Shown in pieces: positions 20,701-28,626 of a stretch of 38,604 nucleotides of DNA (position 1 is its first letter; each line of letters starts with the position of its first letter). Both the position numbers and the translations under genes were made by a program. The stretch lies in IMG/VR virus record IMGVR_UViG_3300010391_001709, positions 1-38,604 of that record; one strand, given 5' to 3'. The DNA comes from a virus. Under the pieces are notes generated by a model. The model had not been told where the DNA came from, made no database searches, and was given only the letters and a program-made list of their open reading frames with translations.

Positions 20701-21793
20701 TCTCACCGTTTCTGTGAAGGATCTTCTTCCCATTCTGAGTCTGGCCAAGGCCTTCACGGCGACGCGGGACATTGTTCCCGTGCTCAAGTGTCTTTACTTT
20801 CAGGGGGACACCGTGCGCGCCTTTTCCGGGGAAGCGGGCGCGGTCTGGTATACCCCCTGGAAAATGCCCGGAGAGTTCGCGGTTCCGGCAGACACCTTAG
20901 TGCGGTTGGTGGATTCTCTCCACGCACAAGGGCATGAGGAGGTGACCCTGACGCGAACGGAGGCTTCCCTGGTTCTTCGGGCGAGTGGATTTCGAGCCGT
21001 TCTGCCGACGCTTCCTGAGACCGAACGCTCGGCCTTTGTCTTTCGGGATCCCCCAGAGAAGGGCAAGGTCTCCGTCTCGAAAGAGTTCTGGCAGGACGCG
21101 GATCGGACTGTGGGGACAATCTGTCAAGATGAGACGAAACCAATGCTTCGAGGGATTTTCTGGGGGCCATCGGGAAAGTTCCTAATCTCGACGGACGCCT
21201 TTCGGATCACGGTGGCGCACATGAGCGCGGGGGCGGTCGCCGCTCCTCGTCCCACAGGAGTGCTGATTCCTGATCATTTGCTCTCCCGCTGCGGCGCTCG
21301 ACGACGAGAGATTATTTCTGTTGCTCTTGAAGGGGAGGGGCTGTTGTGGTTTTTCTTCGAGTCAGGGGCGGTCTATGGGAGTCTGCTCCAGGCGGAGTTT
21401 CCTTCGGGCCGCTCGATCGAGTTCATCAAGAAGGTGCGGGAAGCCGAGCGGGCTCACGGGAGCTGGATTACTCTTCCGAGTGGGCCTCCCGTGGAGCAGG
21501 CGATGGATCGGCTCCTCTATCTCGCCGAGGGCCCGGTGTTCAAGGTCTCAGGGGAAATTACCAAGGATGCGTTGATCCTTCGTGTCGGGGGACAGGAAGG
21601 CCCGTCGGCAGAGGAGAGCTTCCCCGCCCAGGTGAAGGGGGAACAGGGAACATTCTCGGTCAATGGGAAATTTTTTCGGGACGCTCTCGGGATTTCGCAT
21701 CGGTTCTGGGTGCAGCCGGGAGAGACCCTAGATCCGCTCTATTTCGTGGCCGAAAATCACTTGACGGAGCAGATTGTCTTACGGCTTCGGTGA
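20666..21793 (+). CDS. DNA polymerase sliding clamp, DnaN-like, 375 aa
   Basis: The length (375) equals that of bacterial beta clamps, and three repeated domains can be traced. Domain 1 has VSVKDLLPILSLAKAFTATR and the P-V-L-K-C-L strand; domain 2 contains KPMLRGIFWGPSGKFLISTD followed by AFRITVAHM, which matches the beta-clamp pattern P-x-L-x-G-(x)n-L-x-x-x-A-T-D-x-x-R-L; domain 3 ends with DPLYFVAENHLTEQIVLRLR. It would encircle DNA and tether the phage polymerase encoded just downstream. ATG 20666 lies inside the previous gene behind GGGAGAGGGGC. The stop overlaps the UDG/exonuclease start at 21793. Confidence 0.75.
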   Translation: MGKKVSNDHKDSLTVSVKDLLPILSLAKAFTATRDIVPVLKCLYFQGDTVRAFSGEAGAVWYTPWKMPGEFAVPADTLVRLVDSLHAQGHEEVTLTRTEASLVLRASGFRAVLPTLPETERSAFVFRDPPEKGKVSVSKEFWQDADRTVGTICQDETKPMLRGIFWGPSGKFLISTDAFRITVAHMSAGAVAAPRPTGVLIPDHLLSRCGARRREIISVALEGEGLLWFFFESGAVYGSLLQAEFPSGRSIEFIKKVREAERAHGSWITLPSGPPVEQAMDRLLYLAEGPVFKVSGEITKDALILRVGGQEGPSAEESFPAQVKGEQGTFSVNGKFFRDALGISHRFWVQPGETLDPLYFVAENHLTEQIVLRLR

Positions 21794-22686
21794 TGGAGAG
21801 CTTCTTCCCCGATCTCGAACGTCCCATTTTCCGGAAGCCTCGGATGGGAGGGCGAGGACTGAAGCTGGCTTCTTCGGGTGTGTTGTCTGGGTCTCCCTGC
21901 ATGGGATGCCCCAGGGAGAAAGCAGTGAAGGTCTTGCCGGTACTTCCCCCTAAGGCGAAACTCGTCGCCGTGGGCATGGCCCCAGGAGGAGAAGAGGAGC
22001 AAAAGGGAAAGCCCTTTGTAGGACGCTCGGGGATTCTGCTTCGATCCACCCTTCGCGCTGTTGGACTCGACCCGGAAGAAGAAGTTGGATATTTAAATCT
22101 GGGTCGCTGTCGTCCGGAGGATGATGACTTCGAGTCGGCAGGATGGAAAGAAGCGGAAAAACGGTGCAGTCGATATTTAGCGGATGATTTGGCCCACGTG
22201 TCTGTTCCTCTTCTACTTCTGGGGACTCGTCCGGTGGTGCGGCTTCTAGGAGACGCGAAAGAGCGGGTGGGCAAGTCGCGGGGGCTCTGGGTCCAGACGG
22301 CGGATGGGCGTCCGGCCTTTGTGGCGCGTCATCCGGCCCAGATTCTGCGGGCGGACAGTGATCAGATCCGGGCGCGGTTAGAGAAAGAGTTTCGGGAAGA
22401 TCTCCAGCGCATGGCCAATAAACTCCTGGGACGTGAGCCTCCGCAAGGATATGAAGTCTCAGTGTTTACTTCTCCCTTCGAGGCTCAGGGGTTTCTGACC
22501 AAGCTCACAGCGCATCGGGCGCCCTGGGCGTTCGATATTGAATCGTATGATGGAAAAGAGTTTCCCTCCCGACGCCCCGTGGCCACGGATCCCTGTCATC
22601 CGGACTTTCGCTTGCGGGGGATCGCTATTGCCTGGGGATCCGAGAAAGGGGTCTGGATCGAGTGCAAGGGGCTTGAGGATCGTTGA
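21793..22686 (+). CDS. Uracil-DNA glycosylase (family 4-like) fused to start of a 3'-5' exonuclease domain, 297 aa
   Basis: Residues about 34-205 match family 4 uracil-DNA glycosylases: CMGC (iron-sulfur Cys pair), VAVGMAPGGEEEQKGKPFVG with RSGILL, NLGRCRP, a further Cys (KRCSRY), and FVARHPAQILR as motif B. The usual motif A is GEAPG; here it reads GMAPG, so the catalytic Glu is missing and the domain may bind rather than cut uracil. From about residue 245, WAFDIESYDGKEF and RLRGIAIAW are the first exonuclease motif (DxE) of family A polymerases. The frame then meets TGA at 22684-22686 in the middle of that domain; the same phase continues (see next entry). A start at ATG 21793 overlaps the clamp stop. 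Confidence 0.8.
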   Translation: MESFFPDLERPIFRKPRMGGRGLKLASSGVLSGSPCMGCPREKAVKVLPVLPPKAKLVAVGMAPGGEEEQKGKPFVGRSGILLRSTLRAVGLDPEEEVGYLNLGRCRPEDDDFESAGWKEAEKRCSRYLADDLAHVSVPLLLLGTRPVVRLLGDAKERVGKSRGLWVQTADGRPAFVARHPAQILRADSDQIRARLEKEFREDLQRMANKLLGREPPQGYEVSVFTSPFEAQGFLTKLTAHRAPWAFDIESYDGKEFPSRRPVATDPCHPDFRLRGIAIAWGSEKGVWIECKGLEDR

Positions 22687-23055
22687 GACGAAGTCCGAGA
22701 GCTTTTTTCTCCTCCTTTTGCCTCTTCTGCGGAGAAGTGGGGGTTCAATGGGGGATTCGACGAGGACGGGCTGGTCTATCCGGGGTGGGTGCGGGAAGTG
22801 CAGAACCGGAGCGGGGATGGGATGCTGGGGCTGATTGCCTTGGGGGATGCGCGGCATGAGTCCCTTCGGCTAGAGAAGGCGGTCGTGGACATCTTGAAAC
22901 TGCCCCAATACTGGGATGGATTGTCTAAAGATCGGATGCGTGATATTTCCCTCGCCCAAGTAGCTCGAAATGCGGTGGGGGACGCCTGCCGAACATTTTT
23001 GCTCTGTCAGATTCTGCATGAGCGCATTCGCAAGGGGGAGTACTTGGAGCGATGA
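22687..23055 (+). pseudogene. In-frame continuation of the exonuclease domain after TGA 22684-22686
   Basis: The phase of the preceding gene stays open from 22687 to TGA 23053-23055 and encodes the missing part of the exonuclease domain: EKWGFNGGFDEDGLVY is exonuclease motif II (NxxFD), GMLGLIALGDARHESLRLEK matches the usual DTM-HALDE-LKLE segment, and LAQVARNAVGDACRTFLLCQ fits motif III (A-Y/V-x-A-x-D). The final stop forms an ATGA overlap with the next ATG at 23052, as at real gene junctions here. So the full gene would be 21793-23055 (420 codons) interrupted by one TGA. Readthrough, a recent nonsense mutation (CGA to TGA at a CpG) or an assembly error are all possible. No good internal start exists; GTG 22789 lacks motif II. 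Confidence 0.65.
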
Positions 23056-23489
23056 TTCTCTCGGGGCGGGACATTGCCTGGTACATTGAGACAGGAAGGC
23101 TGGGGGTCTCTCCCATCCAGCCCGAGCAGTTTCAGCAGAACGGAATAGACTTGATCCTGGATGAAGTGGAGGGACATCCGGAAGTCTTTTCTTCGCTGAC
23201 GTTCTATCTCGGAGGAACGCGGGAGCGGCTCGTTCTTCCGGATGATTTGATGGCGTTCGTAGAGCTGCGGAGTACCTGGGCACGCAGGGGCCTTCTAATT
23301 CCTCCAACCATTGTGGACGCGGGATTTGTGGGCAATCTGACGCTCGAAGTTTTTGCCATGAATGGGAATCGCGTTCCCTATGGGGAGCGGTTTGCCCATC
23401 TTATTTTTGCAAAGTTGACCGGTCCGGCGGTTCCCTATCGAGGGAAGTATTATGGTCAGCAGGGGGTAACTCCCCCACGAGACGATTGA
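23052..23489 (+). CDS. dcd: dCTP deaminase (Dcd/DUT family), 145 aa
   Basis: The protein starts MILSGRDIAWYIETGRLGVS and has QQNGIDLILDEV (substrate-binding strand), FVELRSTWARRGLLIPPTIV with the RS-x-x-A-R-x-G signature, DAGFVGNLTLEVF, and the C-terminal YRGKYYGQQGVTPPRDD lid that covers the nucleotide. This is the dCTP deaminase pattern. It is somewhat short but complete. It would supply dUTP for dTMP synthesis together with the ThyX encoded at 28613. A separate dUTPase is not visible, so a bifunctional enzyme is possible. It is coupled to both neighbours by overlaps. Confidence 0.85.
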   Translation: MILSGRDIAWYIETGRLGVSPIQPEQFQQNGIDLILDEVEGHPEVFSSLTFYLGGTRERLVLPDDLMAFVELRSTWARRGLLIPPTIVDAGFVGNLTLEVFAMNGNRVPYGERFAHLIFAKLTGPAVPYRGKYYGQQGVTPPRDD

Positions 23490-25105
23490 TGGATCTCTGG
23501 TCATATTATAGTCAAATCTTCGTTCCCGCCAACGTGGCGGTGTCCGCCTTGCGGCGCGCGGGGTTGCCCATTCATCTGAACCGCCTGCGGGAGACGCGGG
23601 CGACGTGGGAGCGGGAAATCGGAGAACTTGAACGGATGATCGAGGGGGAAGCTGCTACGCGGGGGGTCGTCCTGAAGTTTTCCAAGGCGCACGCACTGGG
23701 CCCAAAAGTCCTGCACGATTTTCTGTACTCCGCTCGGGGACTTGGGTTAGAGATTAAGAAGTGGACGGCTCCCTCTGCTACGTATCCCCAGGGACAACCC
23801 TCGACGGATGACGAAGCTCTTCTCTCTTATGCGTCAATCAAGAATCCGAAACCGGACGATCATGCCGTCGTGACGGCACTCCTGAAGATTCGGTCTCTCA
23901 ACAAAGGGCTCTCTACGTATTTGTTCAACTTCGAGCGCACCTTGCGGGGGGATGGCGCCTGTCACCCCAAGTTCAACTGGGCCCTTCGCACCTCTCGCCT
24001 CTCGGCCGAGGATCCACCGGTGCATCAAATCCCGGAACGGTCCGACAAAGTTGTCGCCGAAGGGGTGAAGGCATGTATCATTCCTCGCGTCACCCCCGCC
24101 CCAGGGCGAGAAGAGTGGGACCCCCGGAAGTATGGGTCCTGTTTTCGATGGGATATTGTCGGGGCAGAGGCGTGTATTCGGGGAGCGATGTTGCCCGCTC
24201 TCTTTTGTTCTCGTCCTGATCCGGTCCTGTGGGAGTATCTTCGGAAAGGAAAAGACGTGCACTCCAAAACGGCCTCACTGATCTATGGAGTGCCCGAGGG
24301 GACCTATAAGAAGGGATCGTATGAGCGGGATCAGGTGGGAAAGATCGTCTTCTTCGCCAAAATCTTTGGGGCGATGTGGACCACGCTCCAGCACCAAGTT
24401 TGGACAGAGGCCCGCATCCGACTTCCGGACCCGGAGGCTCGCCGCATCTCTGATGCGTTTGAGGCTGGATATTCGGGTCTCACGGAGCTCTATGAGTGGG
24501 ACAAAGAACACCTGGGACAGATTGGCTATGCCGTAGATGGCTATGGGCGGCGTCGGTGGATTGGACTCCCAGAGGGTGTGCGATATGTTGGACGCTTGAA
24601 CGGGAAGACGCGGTGGGACGTCCAGGGACGAACGGAAGATGAGCGCAAGGCCCGATGGACAGACTTGAATCATCGGTTTCATGTGGCTGCGAATACGCCC
24701 ACCCAGGGGATGAATGCAACGGATACTCTATGGATGCTTGCCCTTTTGTATCATGGGGAGTATGTGGAGCTCCGGGTACCCCCGATGTGGGAAGCGCGAG
24801 GTGTTTCGTTTCCAGAGGCAAAAGACTGGCGGTTTCATGGGGGGCCGGGTCCAGGAGGAAAGCCCTTTCAAGCCTGGCACTTTAACACCGTGCATGACAG
24901 TGGGTGGGGAGATTGTGCCCCAGGGTATCTGGAAGCGGTGGCCAAAACGATCTATCGGCGCTGTACGGCGCTTCCGTTCGACTGGCGGCTGAAGGCGGAT
25001 GTTCCGTATCGAGTCGAGCTGACGGTTGGCCCGGACATGGGCACGTTGCAATCGTACAACAAAGTGGCCAAGACCTTTGGACTAGAACCTTTGCCTGAAG
25101 TCTGA
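23489..25105 (+). CDS. Family A DNA polymerase, polymerase domain only, 538 aa
   Basis: ATG 23489 overlaps the dcd stop (TGATG). The N-terminal 150 residues form the thumb-like helices (LRRAGLPIHLNRLRETRATW). Motif A is RWDIVGAEACIRGAM, keeping the metal Asp and the Glu five residues later of DYSQIELR. Motif B is RDQVGKIVFFAKIFGAMWTT (canonical R-x3-K-x7-YG, with F for the Tyr). Motif C is FNTVHDSGWGDC, where the usual HDE reads HDS. A GYAVDGYGRRRWIGLP hairpin and NTPTQGMNATD also fit. The 3'-5' exonuclease is in a separate gene (21793-23055) with dcd between, so the polymerase works as a split enzyme, probably with the clamp at 20666. Confidence 0.9.
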   Translation: MDLWSYYSQIFVPANVAVSALRRAGLPIHLNRLRETRATWEREIGELERMIEGEAATRGVVLKFSKAHALGPKVLHDFLYSARGLGLEIKKWTAPSATYPQGQPSTDDEALLSYASIKNPKPDDHAVVTALLKIRSLNKGLSTYLFNFERTLRGDGACHPKFNWALRTSRLSAEDPPVHQIPERSDKVVAEGVKACIIPRVTPAPGREEWDPRKYGSCFRWDIVGAEACIRGAMLPALFCSRPDPVLWEYLRKGKDVHSKTASLIYGVPEGTYKKGSYERDQVGKIVFFAKIFGAMWTTLQHQVWTEARIRLPDPEARRISDAFEAGYSGLTELYEWDKEHLGQIGYAVDGYGRRRWIGLPEGVRYVGRLNGKTRWDVQGRTEDERKARWTDLNHRFHVAANTPTQGMNATDTLWMLALLYHGEYVELRVPPMWEARGVSFPEAKDWRFHGGPGPGGKPFQAWHFNTVHDSGWGDCAPGYLEAVAKTIYRRCTALPFDWRLKADVPYRVELTVGPDMGTLQSYNKVAKTFGLEPLPEV

Positions 25106-25111
25106 TAAACA

Positions 25112-25127
25112 CTCGATAAAAGAGAAG
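25112..25127 (+). promoter_or_regulatory. CTCGATAAAAGA motif in intergenic gap
   Basis: In the 35-base gap after the polymerase gene, CTCGATAAAAGA (25112-25123) repeats the same 12 bases found at 752-763. GAAAGGAGAAGAGC follows as the RBS for ATG 25141. No -35 box is seen. It may be a promoter recognised by a phage-specific factor, or simply a favoured leader sequence. Confidence 0.3.
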
Positions 25128-25140
25128 AAAGGAGAAGAGC

Positions 25141-25710
25141 ATGCCGATTCGCGTTCCCCCTCCCGATGGACGACTCCTGAAGATTCGGGTCGAACTCGGT
25201 GGACGAGTCTATGAGGAGGATCTGGAGCCCCAAGCGTTCATCAACCCGGACCTCGATGGACTGAACAAGGCCCTGGCCGAACACCCGGGACGATTCGCCT
25301 GGTGGGCGATGCTGGAGACATACGCCCGGGCGACATTCGAGGAACTATCGACCCAACTCGAAACGCTGGATGCGACGTTGTTCAATCGGTACCAGCGTCA
25401 ACTCGCAGAGGAGGTCCCGGAAGGCTCCAAGAAAGGCCCCACCCTGGACTCGATCAAAGCCCTCGTGACGCTGGACAAGGACCGGAAGACTCTCGTCGAT
25501 CGTATTGCCCAGACGAAGCAAGACTTTGAGCAAGTCACAGTGGGGCGGCAGACGATGCAGCAGCGCAAGGACTCGCTCATCGCGATCGCCTCCAATCTGC
25601 GAGCCGAAATGGATACCTGGCTCGCTATTGGGAAGAGCAAAGTGGAAGAGATGTATCGGAAGGGGTCCCAGGGGGGCGCTGCTCCGCCCTCTCGACCCAT
25701 TCGCCGTTAA
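25141..25710 (+). CDS. Helical protein, possible UvsY-like recombination mediator, 189 aa
   Basis: ATG 25141 follows AAAGGAGAAGAGC. After a beta-rich N-terminus the protein has INPDLDGLNKALAEHPGRFA, then long helices (LSTQLETLDATLFNRYQRQL, then TLDSIKALVTLDKDRKTLVD) and a terminal QQRKDSLIAIASNLRAEMD. The order of a substrate-facing helix, a polar loop announcing a lysine/aspartate segment, and a closing helix resembles the layout of T4 UvsY. It stands directly before a gp32-like SSB and a RecA/UvsX-like recombinase, the partners of UvsY. This is an inference from context and shape, not from a clear motif match. Confidence 0.55.
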   Translation: MPIRVPPPDGRLLKIRVELGGRVYEEDLEPQAFINPDLDGLNKALAEHPGRFAWWAMLETYARATFEELSTQLETLDATLFNRYQRQLAEEVPEGSKKGPTLDSIKALVTLDKDRKTLVDRIAQTKQDFEQVTVGRQTMQQRKDSLIAIASNLRAEMDTWLAIGKSKVEEMYRKGSQGGAAPPSRPIRR

Positions 25711-25731
25711 CCCAGAGAAAGGAGATTCAGC

Positions 25732-26754
25732 ATGCCGCCAGGATTGAGTCCTGCAGTTCGAGAAGCCATGCGTCAGAAGGCCCAAATCGTCAAGGATCGT
25801 CTTCAGGGCCCTGGGAGTTTCGGGCTTCCCCGATGGGGGCTGACCGGGAAGAATTCTATCGTCGAGCCCGGACATGAGATCGTTCTCCGGCTTCTTCCCC
25901 GATGGGACGTTGGCCAGAAGTATCTTCGAGGGGAAGGAGGGAAGACGGTGATCAATCCGAAGTATCAGGATGGGGTCATCTACTTCGAGGCGATCGAGCA
26001 CTGGTGGGATTCCGCCGATGGATCGCACCCGGTGCGGGAGTGGTGCCCGAAGAGTTTTGGCGTGGAGGAGGCCTGCCCCATCTGTGAGGCGTGGCAGGAG
26101 CTCAAGACCTCGCAGTCTGAGGATGATAAGACCTATGCCAAGCGGATTCGTCCCCAGGAAGTCTATCTCTTCAACGCCGTCGTGGGGGACGCAGGGAAGC
26201 GTCAGCTGAACGAGCAAGGGCTTGTGGACATTCGGTATATCCCGGCCCCTGGGACGGTGTTTCTTTCCATCATCAACATCATGACGGGCGGCGAGAACGA
26301 ATCCTTCGCCCGAGGGGATATTTCCGATCCCCGAGAGGGATACGATCTGAAGCTCTCTCGGCCCTCTGCCCAAGGGGATCGCTGGAAAGTGGATTCGGCT
26401 CCTCAGGCGTCCGGTCTTTATGTGGAGAGCGAGAAGGCCGTTTTCCAGGGATGGATCGGCCGGCTCATCAACCTCTCGAAGATGATGGAAGAGGAGGTTA
26501 TGTCTTACGAGGAACTCTACAAAGCCTTCCACGGCACCGAGGCGCCTCCCATTGAGGAGACATCCGCCGGCCCCCAGGCTGGAACGGAGACGCCTCCTGG
26601 AGGGGGAGGGGCTCCCCCCGTCGATCCCTTCTCTGACCTTGGGGTTCCTGGAGAGGAGATCGATCTGCCAGGAAAGGCTTCCCCCCCGGTGACTCGGCCC
26701 TCAGGACGCTCAGCAGCCCCCAAAGGACGCTCAGGGGCGCGAGGGCGACGATAA
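25732..26754 (+). CDS. Single-stranded DNA-binding protein, gp32-like, 340 aa
   Basis: ATG 25732 follows GAAAGGAGATTCAGC. Residues 40-60 (EPGHEIVLRLLPRWD) start an OB-type barrel. A HWWDSADGSHPVREWCPKSF and CPICEAWQELKTS segment gives His/Cys residues for the zinc site of gp32-type proteins, followed by EVYLFNAVVGDAGKR and YDLKLSRPSAQGDRWKVDS, strands typical of this family. The last ~90 residues are disordered, rich in Pro/Gly, acidic first (EAPPIEETSAG) and basic at the very end. It would coat single strands during replication and recombination, partnering the RecA-like protein next door. Confidence 0.75.
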   Translation: MPPGLSPAVREAMRQKAQIVKDRLQGPGSFGLPRWGLTGKNSIVEPGHEIVLRLLPRWDVGQKYLRGEGGKTVINPKYQDGVIYFEAIEHWWDSADGSHPVREWCPKSFGVEEACPICEAWQELKTSQSEDDKTYAKRIRPQEVYLFNAVVGDAGKRQLNEQGLVDIRYIPAPGTVFLSIINIMTGGENESFARGDISDPREGYDLKLSRPSAQGDRWKVDSAPQASGLYVESEKAVFQGWIGRLINLSKMMEEEVMSYEELYKAFHGTEAPPIEETSAGPQAGTETPPGGGGAPPVDPFSDLGVPGEEIDLPGKASPPVTRPSGRSAAPKGRSGARGRR

Positions 26755-26757
26755 CCG

Positions 26758-27864
26758 ATGGGGCGACAGCAGGCCCTGATCGAGCGGGCCTCCAAGGCGG
26801 TCCGGAAACGGTTCCGGTCTGGGATCTCTCAGCAAGCCTCCGTCGCCTTGGAGTTCTCGTCCGTCTGGGCGTCAACTGGCGCTCTCTCGCTCGATCGTCT
26901 TTGTGCGGGGCAACTCCCAGGAGGGCTCCCCCTGGGACCCCACCAGGGGCGGATTATTCATATTCCTGGAGAGTGGAGTACGGGCAAATCGCTCTTACTC
27001 GATCATTTGTTCAAGTCCACGCTGGATCTTGGGGGGCTGGGTCTTTGTTCCGAGACCGAGGGATCGCGGGACGCCCACTTTGCTCAAGCCATTCAGCTTG
27101 ATCTGAGCCTCTTGGAGATCCAGCGTCCTGAGACGATCGAAGAACTCGTCGATATGGGACTGACCTGGCACGATGAGGTCCGAAACCAGAAGGGAGGGGA
27201 AGAGCTGCCGATTCTCTGGGGGATTGACTCTCTGGATTCGACCGAAGCCGGGAAGTCCGCCAAGGAGGGACTGTCAGAGGGAGGGGGATGGCATTTCGGT
27301 GGGGGGCGATCCGAAGCCTTGGGAGCGGGACTTCGGAAGATCGTCAAGCGGTGTGCTCGGTATCCGACGACAGTCGTCATGCTCAATCAGACCCGTGATG
27401 CGGGGGGGGTGATGTTCGGCCCCAAGAAGCGGACTCCTGGGGGAAACGCCCCCCACTTCTATGCCGCGCTCGAACTGATGCTGACCCCATCCCCCCTGGG
27501 GCTGATCCGGGCGGAGTCGAAGCTCTCGCCTCTTCCCGCGGCCACGCTCAAGCGTCTGGGGCTTCAGGGAGCGGATCGAGGCGTTGTCGTGGGGCGATGG
27601 ATTCGAGCCAAGGTGTCCAAGACGAAGATTGCTCCGACCTTGCAACAGGAGGCGGACTTCTACATCAGCTTCCGGGATGGGGTGCATCGGTGGGGGGGGT
27701 TGCTGCCCGCTCTGATGAAAGACGGGATCGTGCTGTTGGATGAAGATGGCACGATCCATCATCGGCTGGGAGAGGGAAAGGAACAGGTGTTTCCTTCTCA
27801 GGGAGAGTGGCTGCGGTGGCTCTCTGAGCATCCTGCGGTCTTGTCGAAAGGAGCAGAAGCGTGA
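26758..27864 (+). CDS. RecA/UvsX-like recombinase, 368 aa
   Basis: The ATP-binding loop is GEWSTGKSLLLDHLFK (about residues 72-87). A strand ending in the Walker B-like LPILWGIDSLDST follows near residue 160. VVMLNQTRDAGGVMFGPKKR then TPGGNAPHFYAALELML match the RecA L2 loop region and the following strand. Length and motif spacing fit the RecA core without the long C-terminal domain. It should polymerise on single-stranded DNA for strand exchange. ATG 26758 starts 3 bases after the SSB stop, and the gene ends in a GTGA overlap with the next. Confidence 0.88.
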   Translation: MGRQQALIERASKAVRKRFRSGISQQASVALEFSSVWASTGALSLDRLCAGQLPGGLPLGPHQGRIIHIPGEWSTGKSLLLDHLFKSTLDLGGLGLCSETEGSRDAHFAQAIQLDLSLLEIQRPETIEELVDMGLTWHDEVRNQKGGEELPILWGIDSLDSTEAGKSAKEGLSEGGGWHFGGGRSEALGAGLRKIVKRCARYPTTVVMLNQTRDAGGVMFGPKKRTPGGNAPHFYAALELMLTPSPLGLIRAESKLSPLPAATLKRLGLQGADRGVVVGRWIRAKVSKTKIAPTLQQEADFYISFRDGVHRWGGLLPALMKDGIVLLDEDGTIHHRLGEGKEQVFPSQGEWLRWLSEHPAVLSKGAEA

Positions 27865-28028
27865 TATATTTCTGCCCATGTGGAAAGAACCTGAATATCG
27901 GGCCCACGGGGCTTTTGATGCATCTGGTTGATTGCATCCGAGTCCTAGTTGGGGGGGTGGAGTGGGCGAAAAGGATGCTGTCGTTTTCTGAGGAGGAACG
28001 GACACGGCGAGTCGGCCTGGGGCGGTAA
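27861..28028 (+). CDS. Small Cys protein, possible zinc finger, 55 aa
   Basis: The frame starts at GTG 27861 in a GTGA overlap, with AAAGGAGCAGAAGC as RBS. It begins MIYFCPCGKNLNIGPTGLLM and continues HLVDC, so CxC plus H and C about 20 residues later could bind zinc. The C-terminus is charged (FSEEERTRRVGLGR). Its stop overlaps the ATG at 28028 (TAATG). Function unknown. Confidence 0.55.
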   Translation: MIYFCPCGKNLNIGPTGLLMHLVDCIRVLVGGVEWAKRMLSFSEEERTRRVGLGR

Positions 28029-28351
28029 TGGACGTGCTAGCCACGCTGTCTCGACGGGCCCAGGCGGGGGACCCTCTGGGGGCCGCGTCCGCCCTCTTGG
28101 AATCCCTGAATGATGGGCAGGCCGAGATCGTGACCCGACTCCTGGACTTCGCCCATCTTCCGATGCGGGAGGTCGAGGACTGGGAACGGGTGGGGGTACC
28201 GGTCCTGATTCGGGGCCGGTTCGGGCAGATTTGGTACGTCCCACAGACGCCGACGCGGATGCTTCTTCCAGCCGCCCCCACGGTGACCGCGCGAGCCCTT
28301 CGATCCTTGGCCCGAGGCGTCGTGGATTTGCTGACGTCGGAGGAAGCCTGA
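28028..28351 (+). CDS. Unknown protein, 107 aa
   Basis: It starts at ATG 28028 (TAATG) and ends at 28351, overlapping the next ATG by one base. The first 60 residues are helical (LATLSRRAQAGDPLGAASAL, AEIVTRLLDF), then short strands (VPVLIRGRFGQIWYVP) and a terminal helix. No recognisable motif. It is placed between the RecA-like gene and DUF3310, so it could belong to DNA or nucleotide metabolism. Confidence 0.55.
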   Translation: MDVLATLSRRAQAGDPLGAASALLESLNDGQAEIVTRLLDFAHLPMREVEDWERVGVPVLIRGRFGQIWYVPQTPTRMLLPAAPTVTARALRSLARGVVDLLTSEEA

Positions 28352-28626
28352 TGGCTATGGTGAACCATCCTCCGCATTACAACCGGGGCAAGATCGAAGT
28401 CATCGACTTCATTGAAGACCAGGAGTTGAATTTTAGCCTGGGCAATGCGCTCAAGTATCTGTGTCGCGCGGGGGCCAAGCCAGGAGTTGAGGCCCTGGAA
28501 GACCTGCGGAAGGCTCGGTGGTATCTGGAACGCGAGATTGCATTTCGTCAGCATGGGGACCAGATCTGGCGGGTTATCCCTAAAGCGGTTCGGTGGGAGG
28601 AGGAACATCCGGATGCATCTCGTTAG
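28351..28626 (+). CDS. DUF3310 protein, 91 aa
   Basis: The protein starts MAMVNHPPHYNRGKIEVIDF and has LGNALKYLCRAGAKPG and DLRKARWYLEREI, which is the DUF3310 signature (HPxHYN, GN-x-x-KY-x-x-RAG-x-K, KA-x-WYLxxEI). DUF3310 proteins are common in phages and are sometimes labelled nucleotide kinases without biochemical proof. Residues up to the signature end are complete. It overlaps thyX by 14 bases, which supports a link with nucleotide metabolism. Confidence 0.85.
   Translation: MAMVNHPPHYNRGKIEVIDFIEDQELNFSLGNALKYLCRAGAKPGVEALEDLRKARWYLEREIAFRQHGDQIWRVIPKAVRWEEEHPDASR

Noticed and set aside
22684-22686. TGA reassigned to an amino acid throughout the genome
   Set aside because: Many complete genes end in TGA overlapping the next ATG or GTG, so TGA is a normal stop here; only this one TGA is suspicious.
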